This document shows positions 52,101 through 63,232 of a DNA stretch of 64,000 nucleotides, in pieces; within the stretch, counting starts at the first letter, position 1, and each line of letters begins with the position of its first letter. The notes beneath the pieces are model-generated. The model was not told the origin of the DNA. It saw only the letters and a program-made list of their open reading frames with translations, and ran no database searches. The position numbers and the translations under genes were made by a program. The stretch spans positions 124,001 to 188,000 of the forward strand of contig JAQGEQ010000186.1 in the NCBI GenBank assembly GCA_034620365.1, given 5' to 3'. The DNA comes from Pegea sp. RAD2-039 (taxonomy: Eukaryota > Chordata > Thaliacea > Salpida > Salpidae).

Positions 52101-52667
52101 GAAAAAAATATTTACAAATTGATGAGTTTTAATACTTTTCATAAAAGAAAGACTTAATGAAACATTTGGTAAGTTAATTTGATAAAATTTTATGATTGCT
52201 AACTACAGGAGTATGTAAAGATATACGGAAGGATTGTTGGGATTTAATCATTAATGATAACTGCATCAAGTACGAAGTTTATATGACAAAGTTTTGTAAA
52301 AAGTCTTGTAGAGTGTGTGGTAAGAAAACTAATAAATAATGATTTAGTTACTAAAAATTGATTTAAAAAGCTTTTTTATTTATGTTTAATTTAGTTTATT
52401 CTATTCATAATATGATTGCAAAATTTTAATAAATTGTAAATAAAAATTTTATTAGTTTAAAATGTTGCTTGTCATAATAGATAAATGCGATGACTATAAT
52501 AAAAACTGTAATATTTGGATGAGCAAAGGATATTGTACTGATAAATACTCAGGATATATATCTGTAGCTTGCCCTAAAAGCTGTAACTCATGCTGTAAGT
52601 TTGAATTTTTATTTAGATATTTATATAACTTACAAATTTGTAATTTTTGTTTAAATTTCAAACAGAA
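49176..52667 (+). CDS. Astacin-family metalloprotease with two CCP and three ShKT domains, first exon not located
   Basis: Exons: 49176-49526, 49852-50012, 50061-50196, 50786-50940, 51012-51078, 51131-51310, 51622-51798, 51902-52027, 52209-52319, 52481-52594 and the last two stop-codon bases at 52666-52667. The first supported exon begins after an acceptor with YVFVLLL, probably the end of a signal peptide. A propeptide follows with LFEGDI, matching the Asp-switch that blocks the zinc. The catalytic domain has HEFMHAFGFWHEQ (HExxHxxGxxH) and the Met-turn SLMHYTTY. Then come two sushi/CCP modules (51131-51310 and 51622-51798) and three six-Cys ShKT modules (51902-52027, 52209-52319, 52481-52594). 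Astacins are secreted endopeptidases; substrate unknown. Every CCP and ShKT exon starts and ends in phase 1, the pattern of exon-shuffled modules. The stop codon is created by splicing T|AA. If that intron is retained the protein continues with about 48 more residues. Confidence 0.9.
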
Positions 52668-53104
52668 TTTGGAACTGGAACAAAATGGAATTTACAGAAG
52701 CAGTACCTTACTTCAAATTCTTGTTTTTTTTGTAAATGTTTAAAAGAAATTTGAATTATAATATTTCAATGATATATTGCCTGTTTATTAAACATAATTC
52801 AAAACAGGCGAGAAAACACAATTCCTAGCAAATATTTGACAAAGATTCAAAGATTTTTTAGCGCAAAGAGTTTTAGTTTCGTAGCTGACGTCATAAACGC
52901 TTTTGGTCGAATTTAGTGAAGCATTTAACTCATTAAAAATTAGTTTAGGTAATTTGTAATCTCTTGTAGAAATATTTTTCAATAAAACTGTTATCATTGA
53001 GGCTAATCAGCCAATTAATACCTTGATAATTGATTTTAGGAAACATAAAAAGCTAAATCAAAGTTGTTTCAAATTTTTCAAACGTCAGATAAATTTAAGA
53101 GCTT
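52668..53104. other. Intergenic sequence downstream of the astacin gene
   Basis: A 69-codon minus-strand ORF (52997-52788) has no recognisable features. One TGACGTCA at 52886-52893. Nothing else supported. Confidence 0.5.
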
Positions 53105-53416
53105 TCGGTCAGTCTTCAAAGTTACTACACCCGCTCTACATGTGGAAGGCCTTGGGTTTGAGCCTGAGCGGACACATAATTGCGACAAGGAAAAGTCTAT
53201 AAGAAACCCGGGTAGAAGGGCCCTGTGAGTATAGTTAATGAAAACACTTCTAGAAGACGCAAAACTCCGAATTTAAAGCCGGAGTTGGAGCCTCTAAAGC
53301 AGATCGTCACTGTACTCAGTGTCGTTCTGGCAGCTCTTACGACGCCAGCTGGGCCGCATCAGTCCGTTTGTTCCGCTGTTCGCGCAGAAGGTGGAATAAA
53401 GAATTTTTTTAGTTTT
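53105..53416 (+). mobile_element. tRNA-derived SINE copy
   Basis: The head has a B-box-like GGGTTTGAGCC at 53154-53164. Body segments AACCCGGGTAGAAGGGCCCT, CTGTGAGT and AAAACTCCGAATTTAAAGCC are shared with the inverted copy at 62.6-62.8 kb. GTCGTTCTGGCAGCTC is also shared. It ends near GGTGGAATAAAGAA. CG-rich compared with its surroundings. Boundaries approximate. Confidence 0.8.
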
Positions 53417-54570
53417 TGAATGTATGTTGCTGCTGAAGAATACTAGCTTTTATAAAAAAAACTTTTAGTGTATGCTTAAAAAGCGAACATCTGCAAGCAA
53501 CGAAAGACATAATTTCAGTAAAAAGATCATGCATTTGCTAAAAGAGTATCATTCAAGATCTTTTCACTACATCACGTCTAAAATTGACGAACAAGATGAA
53601 GGGAGATCACGTGACCTACTTTTTACTAATGACGCAGCAATTATACGTTCAGCAATATAATCAATCATATCATAATATCATGTTTATACAAACATTGAAA
53701 ACTGTCCTTTTAGTATAATTTAATTAATAAGTATAAACATAAGCGCTAGTTTTGTTTTAATTAAAGAATATAAACGTTAAATGCTTAGTAAAGTTTGATG
53801 AATAACCGATCATGATAAATAAAAGCTTTTAGTTTAATTATTTTAAAGTGAAGTCATTAAAACTTTAAAGAAATGTAAAATATTTTAAGCTATTTTTCCT
53901 ATAGTGGCACAGAAAATAAGCAACAATATAAGATTAAGTTATCTTTGAATTTATATAAACATTTCTAAATAGTACTTTTATGAAAATCGATGTATTTATA
54001 TTGCATGAAAGCTTAAAACACTGATTTAAATATAAGAAAAAAAAAACATTAAAACTTTTTTGTTGATAATTCAATTGTTTTATATTTAAATATTAAAGTT
54101 TAGAAATAATTTTTAATTTTTTTTCGAAGATTTGCTTTTAAATTTAGAAAATTCCTACTGAATTTAAAACAATATTTTATACAAATTTGTTTAAATACAT
54201 TTTAATAATTTTCACTAATTTTGATTAATTTATAATCTAAAAATAAGAAAATTATGAGAATTAACTTAAATTATTTACTTATTTTACCGCTTCTGTAATT
54301 ACGTAAGTTTCTAGGTTTTCCTGTAAAACTCTGGCTAGGTTCTTTCAATTAGTCGTCAAATCGGTTTGTATCAATTTTGCTTTTTGTTGATATCCTATTT
54401 TTTAAATAAATAAATTGATAATTAATTATAGATTAATTATAGATTAATTAAACTTAATTAATACTATTTATATAGTTTTTTTATTATTTAACCATATATT
54501 TAAAAACTTTTATTCTTGAAGCGTTTCTTTTAATTTTGTTCAAGTATCATTCTGAACAAATCCCAATAAA
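53417..54570. other. AT-rich intergenic sequence
   Basis: A 62-codon ORF at 53472-53660 has mixed composition but no recognisable family. The rest is AT-rich with nothing supported. Confidence 0.5.
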
Positions 54571-54959
54571 ATGAGTCTTAAAACTATTATTCCTAATCGC
54601 ATGTTCCTTGGAAACATTTCTAAAGAAGTTACTGAGGAGATGCTGATGGATTTTTTTCAGGTAACCAAAAGAAATTGTTACGTCATAATGCTAATTGTGA
54701 ATTAAACATCAATTGATGTGACAACTTATTAGGTTATCTATCCTGTCATACATGCCAATATCGTTACTGATCATTTTAACTGTACTAATTACGGTTTCAT
54801 TACCTTTAAGGAAGGATTTTCAGCAGAAACTTTTCTTTTAAACCGAGTAAGTTTCTAAGTAATTAAATTGTAAAGAAGTTTTTAAAAATATTTCTTTTTT
54901 AGTGGACTTTTAATCTGTGTGGAAGAAATTTAAGATTGAAACCAGCCTATTATCGATAA
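54571..54959 (+). CDS. Single-RRM protein resembling the DAZ/BOULE RNA-binding domain (86 aa)
   Basis: Three exons, 54571-54660, 54733-54846 and 54903-54959, with phase-0 junctions give 86 residues. The whole protein is one RRM: IIPNRMFLGNIS is the RNP2 strand, NYGFITFKE is the RNP1 strand, and NLCGRNLRLKPAYYR is the last strand. The IPNR start and the LRLKPAYYR end resemble DAZ/BOULE, germline translational regulators whose RRM ends with a KLN-type GPAIR strand. The RNP1 position usually Gly-Tyr-Gly-Phe is NYGF here, keeping the stacking aromatics. Unlike DAZ proteins there is no DAZ repeat or Gln/Tyr-rich tail. It could be a short family member, the first exons of a longer transcript, or a young retained duplicate. 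AATAAA-type sequences follow within 60 bp. Confidence 0.72.
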
Positions 54960-56821
54960 AAGATTTTTGTTATTAATTAAAAGAATCTTTTGCTGATTGT
55001 AGAAAAATTACTTAATAAAATTTAACTTCTATCAATTTTTTGTTATTATTTTTTTATGTTAAGTTTACAAAAATGGTTGGAAAATTAGGACTTCTATGAA
55101 TTTTTTTAAGTATAAAATATTAAGATTGTAAAAATGTTTTTAAAAATGCAGAAATTTGATTTGGATGATGTCATCTTTATATTAAAAAAATTATAACAAA
55201 TTAAAAAAGTTTAATTTGTAGAAAATCCAATTAATAAAAGTTTTTTGAATAAAAAAGACTTTTATTCAGATCTAAATTTCTCATTATTAGATCCAAAAGA
55301 GTTAAGAAATCAATTTTTTAAGAAGTTCAACTTTTAAGAATTCTAACTGAAATTATGTTTCATAATTTCTTTACAAATATCTGGAAAAATCAATTTTTTG
55401 AGCTAAAGTAAAAAAATTATCTTAAAATAAATCAAAAAATTATAAAAAAAAGTCCATTAAAAACCAAATCTTTAATATTCAATAACTATTTCAGTTTGAA
55501 ATGAACCAAAAGTTTAGTTTTAATGAATTTATTTTGGAGTTTATGTTTTTTAGGAAGCTGAACACTTCAAAACATCTGAGGTTATCATTTAGTGTCAACA
55601 ACCTTTGGGTCTTTAGAATCTGTAAAAACTCCAGTGACATCAAATCTCTTTTTTATCATGTCTTATTGAACGGGGAAGAAATAAATAAGTTCTTACCATC
55701 AAATAGCAAATATAAATTACTTTTGTTGGTTGAAATGATTCTTTTCTACCTGTGTAAAGGATTTGATTATAGAGTAGAAAACCGATTTTTAAAGTCACTT
55801 CTCGCTGGCAATAGGATTTCAATGGGTATTACGTTTTCTTTTTGAATTTACTGCTATAATCTTTGCTTCTAAAGCAACCACAAGACATTTAAGGGAAGAT
55901 ACTTTCAGCGTTTGATGGCGGACTGATGTATGAAGCGTCTTCAACGACAAGACACAATGACACTTTGATAATAATAATGTTTAAATCTAATCGTATATTT
56001 TGTGTTTCTGTCTATTTATTGTTTAAAATAATTAATATTAAAGAAAGTTTCAAATATTTGATAAAATAGCTCTGTTGTTTAACCAATTGTTAATTTTAAT
56101 GAATTTAAAGTACTTTTGTTCAAGAAATTTAAGTTATCAGACTGAAACTAAACACCGGAAACCAACCATGGTTTCGCTTTAAATTAATGGCAGCCAATGT
56201 TGGAAGTTTTTTTTATTGATTTAAATTCTAAAGTATTAGAAATCAAAGTTGAATTTCAGTTAACAGTCTTTTTACTATCACCAGAAATGTTTATTAATCA
56301 TTTAGATTTATTGTACTTTTATGGCTTTTTACTGTAAAAAATATGCAACCCTCTACTACTTTTGAGCCTAAAATTCTGTAGAGAATCTCTTTAGAAGTCA
56401 GCATTTTAAAAATCTTGTTGAAAAAGGGAAAATATATGAAATCAGAAGATTATAATTATATTTTGTACACAGAAAATTAAGCAAGGTTGGTGATGATTGG
56501 AAACTTACAAAAGATGAAAACTAAGGAATAAATTTACTCAATAAAAAGGTCTAAACTTGTACAATTTGTATTTTGAATCGATTTTATTTATTATTCTGTA
56601 CTAGTTTGGCATATAAACATGATTTGCAACAAAATACAAGTTAGTTAAAACTATAAATTAGGTAGCTTGAGCTGATTTATAAATTTAGATTTTGATATTT
56701 TACATATAAGATATATATTAATAAAATACTTGTTAGTATCATCAAATTATTTACATATACACACTGTACTATTGATTTAGTAATCATCTGAAAAATTCCT
56801 CCCATTAAATTAAATCAAAAA
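54960..56821. other. AT-rich intergenic sequence with one unassigned ORF
   Basis: A 114-codon plus-strand ORF at 55501-55845 is preceded by an acceptor-like TTTCAG but shows no recognisable domain; its composition (Leu, Phe, Lys, Asn) is what AT-rich DNA gives. A locally CG-richer patch near 55900-55960 is unassigned. Confidence 0.4.
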
Positions 56822-59800
56822 TTAAAAGTTTAACTTTAGACAACACTCTTGTTCTTTTTTATCATAAGCTGAGTTATCTAATCCAGCTAGGTCATTATTT
56901 TCATAATTTTCAATTTCATCTCTGACATCTAAGGTCCTTAAATCATCTTTGGATAGTTTTTCGACTATTCCCGCCCCAAAACAATTACTCAGGACATTGA
57001 TAGAGGTCCTAAATCGATCTCTGGATATAAAGATACTTTATAAAAAAATATCATTCAAAAAATATGAAATTTGAAAATTCATTTTATTAATAATTATACT
57101 TTTAACCATCAAATATTCAACTTTAAAATTTATCTTAATTTTTTTTTTTAGAGTAATGAGCCAGCATCACTTGACAAGCAAATAAATCCTAAACTGATAA
57201 GATAGGAGCAATTATATAAGAGTTTGACTCTATCTAGATGTTATAGATAAATTTTTTTCATTGATACTTTATCGTGTAAACGTAGGATTATATCTTTACC
57301 CCTTAGCCTAAATAAAGATAAATCAACTTACAATAACCAATCAATGGTTATGATTAGACTAATATCTTCTGTGGGAAGACCAACGGAAGATAGAACGATG
57401 ATTAATGTAACTAAGCCACCTTGTGGTATACCAGCGGCTCCAACACTAGCAAAGGTTGCTGTTAGGCTGCAGAGACAATCTTTCTTAGCTTCTAAACCTT
57501 CAACTTGTTTATGAAACAGTTATATTTAAATGATATTTACCTCAATGCAACTACTTGACCAAAGTTAAGGTTTATACCATTGATTTGAGCGATAAAAACT
57601 GCAGCAACTGCCTCGTAGAAAGCTGTTCCATTCAAGTTGATTATCGATCCAATTGGAAGCATGAATCTTTATCAGAAAGTTGAATAAATTGTTGACTATT
57701 GGTTCTGTAATTAGTTTAGATAATACGGAATAGAAAATAAATTTTACTAAATAAAAACAGAAATGTTTTTGAAGGTAATAATATTTTCTATGTTCAATTT
57801 TTAAAGGTATTTGTTTCATTAAAATATTGATTTAACTTTTTTAGTTTTATTACATTGATGCAAATAAATTTGTATTTTTAAGTATTGTCAGTTATTACAA
57901 ATTATTACTGAAATTATTACAAACAGTTTTTGACACAAAATCACTGAATACTTCTTTAAAATTTGAATTATTCGATTACTACTCACCTTGCTACTCGTTT
58001 ATCGACTTTATTTTTCGTCTCTAAACAATTTATAGCAATAGGTAAGGTTGCTGAGCTAGACGCTGTAGCTAATGCTGTAAGAAAGGCCTAAAAATATTTT
58101 AAAATTTAGAATCAAATTTAATAGATTAATACTTTTCTAATATTTTAAAACTCATTTATATTCAGCATATATTGTTTTATCGAATTAAATAATAGAGATT
58201 TATTTGCAATAAATGAATAGTCACTAAAGTATATGAAAACAAACTTTGAATCTTGGTAAATCTTTTAAACTAAATAATAAAATCAAACTAATATATAAAT
58301 ATTTATTTTAGTACCTGTAAAAAACCCATTGCATATACAAAAGGATTTTTTCGTACAATTAAAAAATAGATCAAAGGAAGAATAAGTAATCCGTGGATAG
58401 ATAGTCCTGCTAACACAGTAGACATATACAAGCCCAACGGGCGTATAACCTTTAAAAATAGTCGATAACATTTGTTAAAAGTATTTTGTTAGTTAAATTC
58501 TTTCATATAAAAATTTTAGAAAAAACTGTTGAACAACATTTTGTGAAGGGCTTCTAGTAAAATATTATTTTGTTAAATGTTTGTATTTCTAGTTTTTTTT
58601 TATTCTTATACTTTTATAAAGTATTTTAATTTGAGTAATTAAACAGTAGATGGATTTCAAAAATTAAAAACATATTTATTTGAATTTCGTTGTGGGCTAA
58701 AAATATGATTATTATTTTTTGAGTTTATTTTTTATAATGGATTTTAAGATTACTTCAAATGAAGTTTCAATCTTACCTCTTCTGGATTTTCCATTTTCAT
58801 CAGTTGACTTGCAATCAAAAATACGATACCAAATGGAGCATACCTACACATAATATCATTTAATCTCTAGAATTATAAATTATAAAATTAGATCTTAACA
58901 AAGTTATTTTTTATACTAGCATTACATTAAAATTAACTTTTCACCAAGTGACTAATGTGACAATTTTCATTATAACTTCATTTGCAGATGAAAAGAACAT
59001 GACTAGATTCTTTCCTTCGTTTCCCATTTTCCCGGTGATTATACCGAATATAAAACAGAAAAAAATCAGTCCAAGAAGACTTGTACCACTTTTGTAAGTT
59101 CCTTCCTATTTACAAAATGAATTATTCGTGAAATCAATTTTACATCTAAGAAGTTGAACCGTTATAATATCGCCAACATTCTCATTTCTAAACTATGATT
59201 TTTTCACTTGTTTATATTATTAACATTCCATATAATTTTTCACCGTTACATGCTTTGAGGACTACTAAAATACCATATGCTACATCTTTTGCTTTCTATG
59301 TTCCTGACTTGGTAGATGTTATTTGTGAGAATTTGTGTTAGCGGGAGGTGCTCTCTTCAGGCACCCTCCTTTGCATTTATTGTAATAAATAAATAAAAAT
59401 AAGAAAATAATTTTGCATATATACAGTGGAACCACTGTAGAAAATCTTATAAATAACTTACAAGACTGTAACTCATAACTTCTGTGGTATTTTTCTCGAA
59501 AATTGGTATTCGTTTAGTTTCATACTGAAAGTAAAATAAATTTTTTTTTTTGATTTTTAAGTTGCATTAATAAAATCTTAATCAATTAATGGGCTAAACC
59601 TTTATTTCTACTTAAAACCTTTTATTTTGATCTGAAAACTTTACAAAGTTATGTTCAAAAACTATAAGACTATTAACCTGTTGAAAGCAGGCCTGTACTA
59701 GGTTTTCTGGAAAAAGATTTCTGAAAAAATTGTTTAAAGAAATCAGATAAGTTTATCGTTGTGGTAACAGTAAAGTATTTTGCCGCTGACGTAATTATGT

Positions 59801-60868
59801 GAAATTTCTTATTAATTTCATTAAAGCCATATATAAAGAGTCATTATCACTACAGTATGTGAAAAAAATCTTTGCATTTACCAAACTATATACCTCGGAC
59901 TATATATATTATATATACTAATATATTTATCGTTGTTGTTAGTTACCTTATTGCTAAATTAATTAATCATTATTACTACAACCGTAAAAGTAACTAGCTT
60001 TTGCTGCTTCTTGTTGTAAACATAAACAAATATACGATAGTGAATGGTATTTGTAATTTCAGGTAAGCAAAAGTAAACTAATTTACTGTTAAAAATCATA
60101 ACAGAAAAAATCAATCTAAATGAAAGTTATAATTCGGTGAAAACCTTTATATAAAATCTTAAATTTTTTAATGAAAACCTTAAAAGATCTAGAATCGCAT
60201 CCAATGGTTCAAGAGACTTTGTAGATCCAATAGGATCAATATCTTTCTTTCCACTTTTTCCTATAAAGAATCTTACTTCTAAAAGTTTGTTTAAAGAAGA
60301 CAAGCAAGAAATAAGTATTCTAGAACATCTAGACGAGGTAATTGTTTTGTTAGTTGATGAATATTTAGTGATTGAAACTGGACTTATTAGGAAATTTTGT
60401 TTCTTATGATATCTAAAGTGGTATTAATTGCTCAAAAATCCAAGAATTATGGTTTTAAACTGACCTGGTTGAATAAAAACTACTAAAATAATGCCCAGAA
60501 CCACTGCAATAAAGGTAGTTCCTATATGATAAGCTATAGCTCGTAAACCTAGCTTTCCAGATACACTCCGGTCTAAGTTAGAAACACCTGGAGGAAAAAT
60601 AATAAAAGTGTTTTGAATGAAGATTGTTTTCTAATTTCAACAAACCAGTAATTATGCTGGTAGTCACCAGTGGCAGGATGACCATTTTTAGCATTCGTAG
60701 AAGGATCTCTCCAGGAAAAGCAAAGTACGAAATTTGAAGAGAAGATAAATTGGCTTCGCGCATGGCAATACCGAGCGCTATTCCGAGTATAATTCCTAAT
60801 GTAGTTGCTAGTAGCAACGCATTTGTTTTAAAACATTCTTTTTTTGGATTTTGATTACAGCAAACCAT
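56822..60868 (-). CDS. SLC1/EAAT-family (excitatory amino acid) transporter with altered sodium-site residues
   Basis: Twelve exons on the minus strand: 60868-60646, 60587-60465, 60260-60179, 59720-59678, 59524-59462, 59105-58945, 58843-58777, 58449-58315, 58087-57987, 57666-57541, 57466-57332 and 57020-56822. They give 485 residues. TM1 starts [34 protein letters not shown] is TM2 and [13 protein letters not shown] the following loop. HP1 carries [15 protein letters not shown]7 [17 protein letters not shown]2 [13 protein letters not shown] and TM8 [14 protein letters not shown]. These match eukaryotic glutamate/aspartate transporters, including the TM8 Arg that binds the acidic side chain. 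The extracellular loop has a possible N-glycosylation site (KNTTE). The TM7 motif normally NMDGT is NLNGT, and the TM8 Asp in the usual NVLGD is Asn (NVLSN). Both positions coordinate sodium in this family. An intron at 59106-59461 contains a LINE fragment. Likely a membrane transporter or anion channel of this family; substrate and coupling are unknown. Confidence 0.92.
59148..59397 (+). mobile_element. LINE 3' end, 5'-truncated copy 2, inside the EAAT intron
   Basis: Starts with AAGTTGAACCGTTATAATAT, which encodes the last residues KLNRYNIAN of the reverse-transcriptase ORF as in copy 3. It continues through GTGAGAATTTGTGTTAGC and GAGGTGCTCTCTTCAGGCAC and ends with TTTATTGTAATAAATAAATA. Inserted in opposite orientation to the transporter gene, between exons 5 and 6 (EAAT intron 59106-59461). 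Confidence 0.9.
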
Positions 60869-62480
60869 TTTACTCGATGAAACCTAATTTTTTTATCAAC
60901 ATCAACATTCGTTGAGATAAGAAAGAAATTGAAATAAAAAAAAATAGTTTCAAATTCAATTTTCTTTTTAAATTTTTTATCTAATAGATAGAAAGCTAAT
61001 TGGAAATATTAACGAATTTATTTTATGGTAAAGATTATTGTAGTCTACAATTGCCTTTTATATTTCTACGGTACCTACTAAGTAGTAAAAGGTATTAAAA
61101 GGTAAGCTAAGGCTAAAAACCTTTCTAAGGTAATATAAAAAATAATTCACTAAATTTTTACAAAATAGAAATTTAATTTCCATCTTTCAAATAAAATTAG
61201 AATTAAAACTAAAATATAATATACTTATCATAACTTCAAAAATTTATGAGTTAGTACAAATTCATCTGTTAGAAAATATTATAAAACTTTCTATAATGGA
61301 GAAAAGTAAATAGTGAAAGTTGAAAAGAATAATCGTTTATAAATTAAAATTTTTCAAATATTATTTTTCGAGGAGAAAAAGTTTAAATGTAATTTAAACG
61401 GTTGACTAGAAAACATTTTCAAGAAGATCTAACCAAATAATTGTGCAATATCTTAAAAAATCAAGCTGTAAAGTTTATTCAACTGTTTTTTAAATATCGA
61501 AACAAAAAATGATCTTGTTAAGATATTTTTTTTAAATCAACCTTTCAAAGCGATCCACAGTAAAACACAAACTACTATTTGATCTGATTTTACAAAACAG
61601 AGTTTCAGCTTGTTTTTCTGACTAAACTTTCAATAATTTGCTTTTTACATTTTAAGTTTGATTATACTTATTTTCTAAATATTAAACTTATTTATTTTCA
61701 TATTCATATATTTATTAAACTTAAAAAGACAGTCTTTGTATGAAGAAAAGTAACACATCTAAAGAAGTTCACGAATCAATGCATCTTTTAATTGATCTTT
61801 TAATCTTAATACATTTCCTTCTAAATTTATTAAAATTCCTCTAACTTATTTAATTGAAATGACTTTCAATAAACTTTTTTTATGGCGTTAAAACATTTAA
61901 TTTTAATTTAAAAGCATTATTTTTAACAAACATAATTTTCAATAACTATAATTGAACATATAGTATTTACATTAGCTCATTTTTAGAGCAAAATATTTAT
62001 TTTATTCATTATAAATACTTAATTTGTCTTTTTAATGAGTAAAAAGTTAAAGCATAAAGTTCATTTTTTTCTAATTGAAAACATAGAGATATTTCTGTGG
62101 TATGAAATATTCTTAAGAAAAATATATTTTTTACTGAACTATTTGAACTTCACATTTTGATGTAAGTTTAGAACGTTTCAAAACAAATTTTTAGAATAAA
62201 AATATGTAGTAATAAAAAACTAGAATGATTCATTTAAAGAATTTGTTGGCTGATTTACAAACCACACTAAATTATTTGGCATAAAGAAATTAAATCATGA
62301 GTAAGTTAAAAGCAATTTTTCAAAGTTGTAATAGTTTTTTTAAACTTTTTTTTTAATTTTTAAAGCATTTCAGTCAGACTACAGTCCTTATATCTTGAGA
62401 CATTTTGCTTGACGAGTTTCAACCTCAATTTTTGCTCTTTTTCTTACTTGTGACGGCATAGAACGACCTTACAAGCACAG
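60869..62480. other. AT-rich intergenic sequence upstream of EAAT
   Basis: Contains the EAAT promoter region by position. No ORF, RNA gene or repeat recognised. Confidence 0.55.
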
Positions 62481-62569
62481 AAGTTATGAAGATCTAGTCC
62501 TTATCCATGTTGTAGGATTTACGCCATCTACGTTATGAAACGGAATAGAAAGATCGATGCAGCTACGTC

Positions 62570-62785
62570 TAGTTGACGTCACAGGAGCTGCCAGAACGTC
62601 ACTGCCTACGAGGCTTTAAATTCGGAGTTTTGTATCTCATCAATTTATCATTAACCAGACTCACAGGGCCCTTCTACCCGGGTTTTTTTGTCATCAATAT
62701 TTGTCCACCTGGAGTCGAACCCAGACCCTCCAACTTAGAAAGTGGGTATAATGACCGTTGCACCACTCCAGACTCTCTTAAGAGC
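62570..62785 (-). mobile_element. tRNA-derived SINE copy (inverted relative to the 53.1 kb copy)
   Basis: Read on the minus strand, the head has GGAGTGGTGCAACGGTCATT (A box) and CTGGGTTCGACTCCAG (B box). An anticodon-loop-like TTTCTAA suggests derivation from tRNA-Arg(TCT), tentatively. The body shares AACCCGGGTAGAAGGGCCCT, CTGTGAGTC and AAAACTCCGAATTTAAAGCC with the 53.1 kb copy. The next shared block is GTTCTGGCAGCTCC. The head is better preserved than in the other copies. The 3' end may extend further left to about 62400. Confidence 0.85.
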
Positions 62786-63232
62786 CATTTATGTCTTCTA
62801 AAATCTTCTTCTTGAAGATGCTGGATACTACACATGGTATTTTGAGGGTAATCTTGTTATTTAAACCCTCGCTAGTTATTTTGAAGGTATCTTCGAGTAA
62901 TCTGAAGAATTTGTTGCTTTAAATGAGTTGTTAATAGAAGCAAGTCTTCTGATTGTAGTCTCATGAAAGCAGTAGGGAATGATATATAAAGTTTTATAAT
63001 CCTACCTTTGAACAGCTACAGTGCTTACAAATATATTTGTTTGGATTTTAGTCTAAGTAAAACCGTCTGCTTAACAACTATATGAACTGAAATTCTTTTT
63101 AGCTTATATGTTTTATTTTAATAATTCTCTATCCATTTAAAAGTTCCGATCACCATGAGATGACTTATTTTCAAATAAAATGAAACTTAAAGTAATTTTT
63201 GAAGGTTTAAAAGCATCTTTGTAAACATTTGT
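62786..63232. other. Intergenic sequence between SINE and LINE
   Basis: No gene recognised; moderately AT-rich. Confidence 0.5.

Noticed and set aside
52788..52997. 69-codon minus-strand ORF downstream of the astacin gene
   Set aside because: No domain, no neighbouring exons in frame and no conserved motif that I recognise.
53225..53419. 64-codon ORF in the 53.1 kb region
   Set aside because: It is SINE sequence, shared with the inverted copy at 62.6 kb.
55501..55845. 114-codon ORF preceded by an acceptor-like TTTCAG
   Set aside because: Composition is what AT-rich DNA yields, no recognised family or consistent upstream exon. Left as unassigned.
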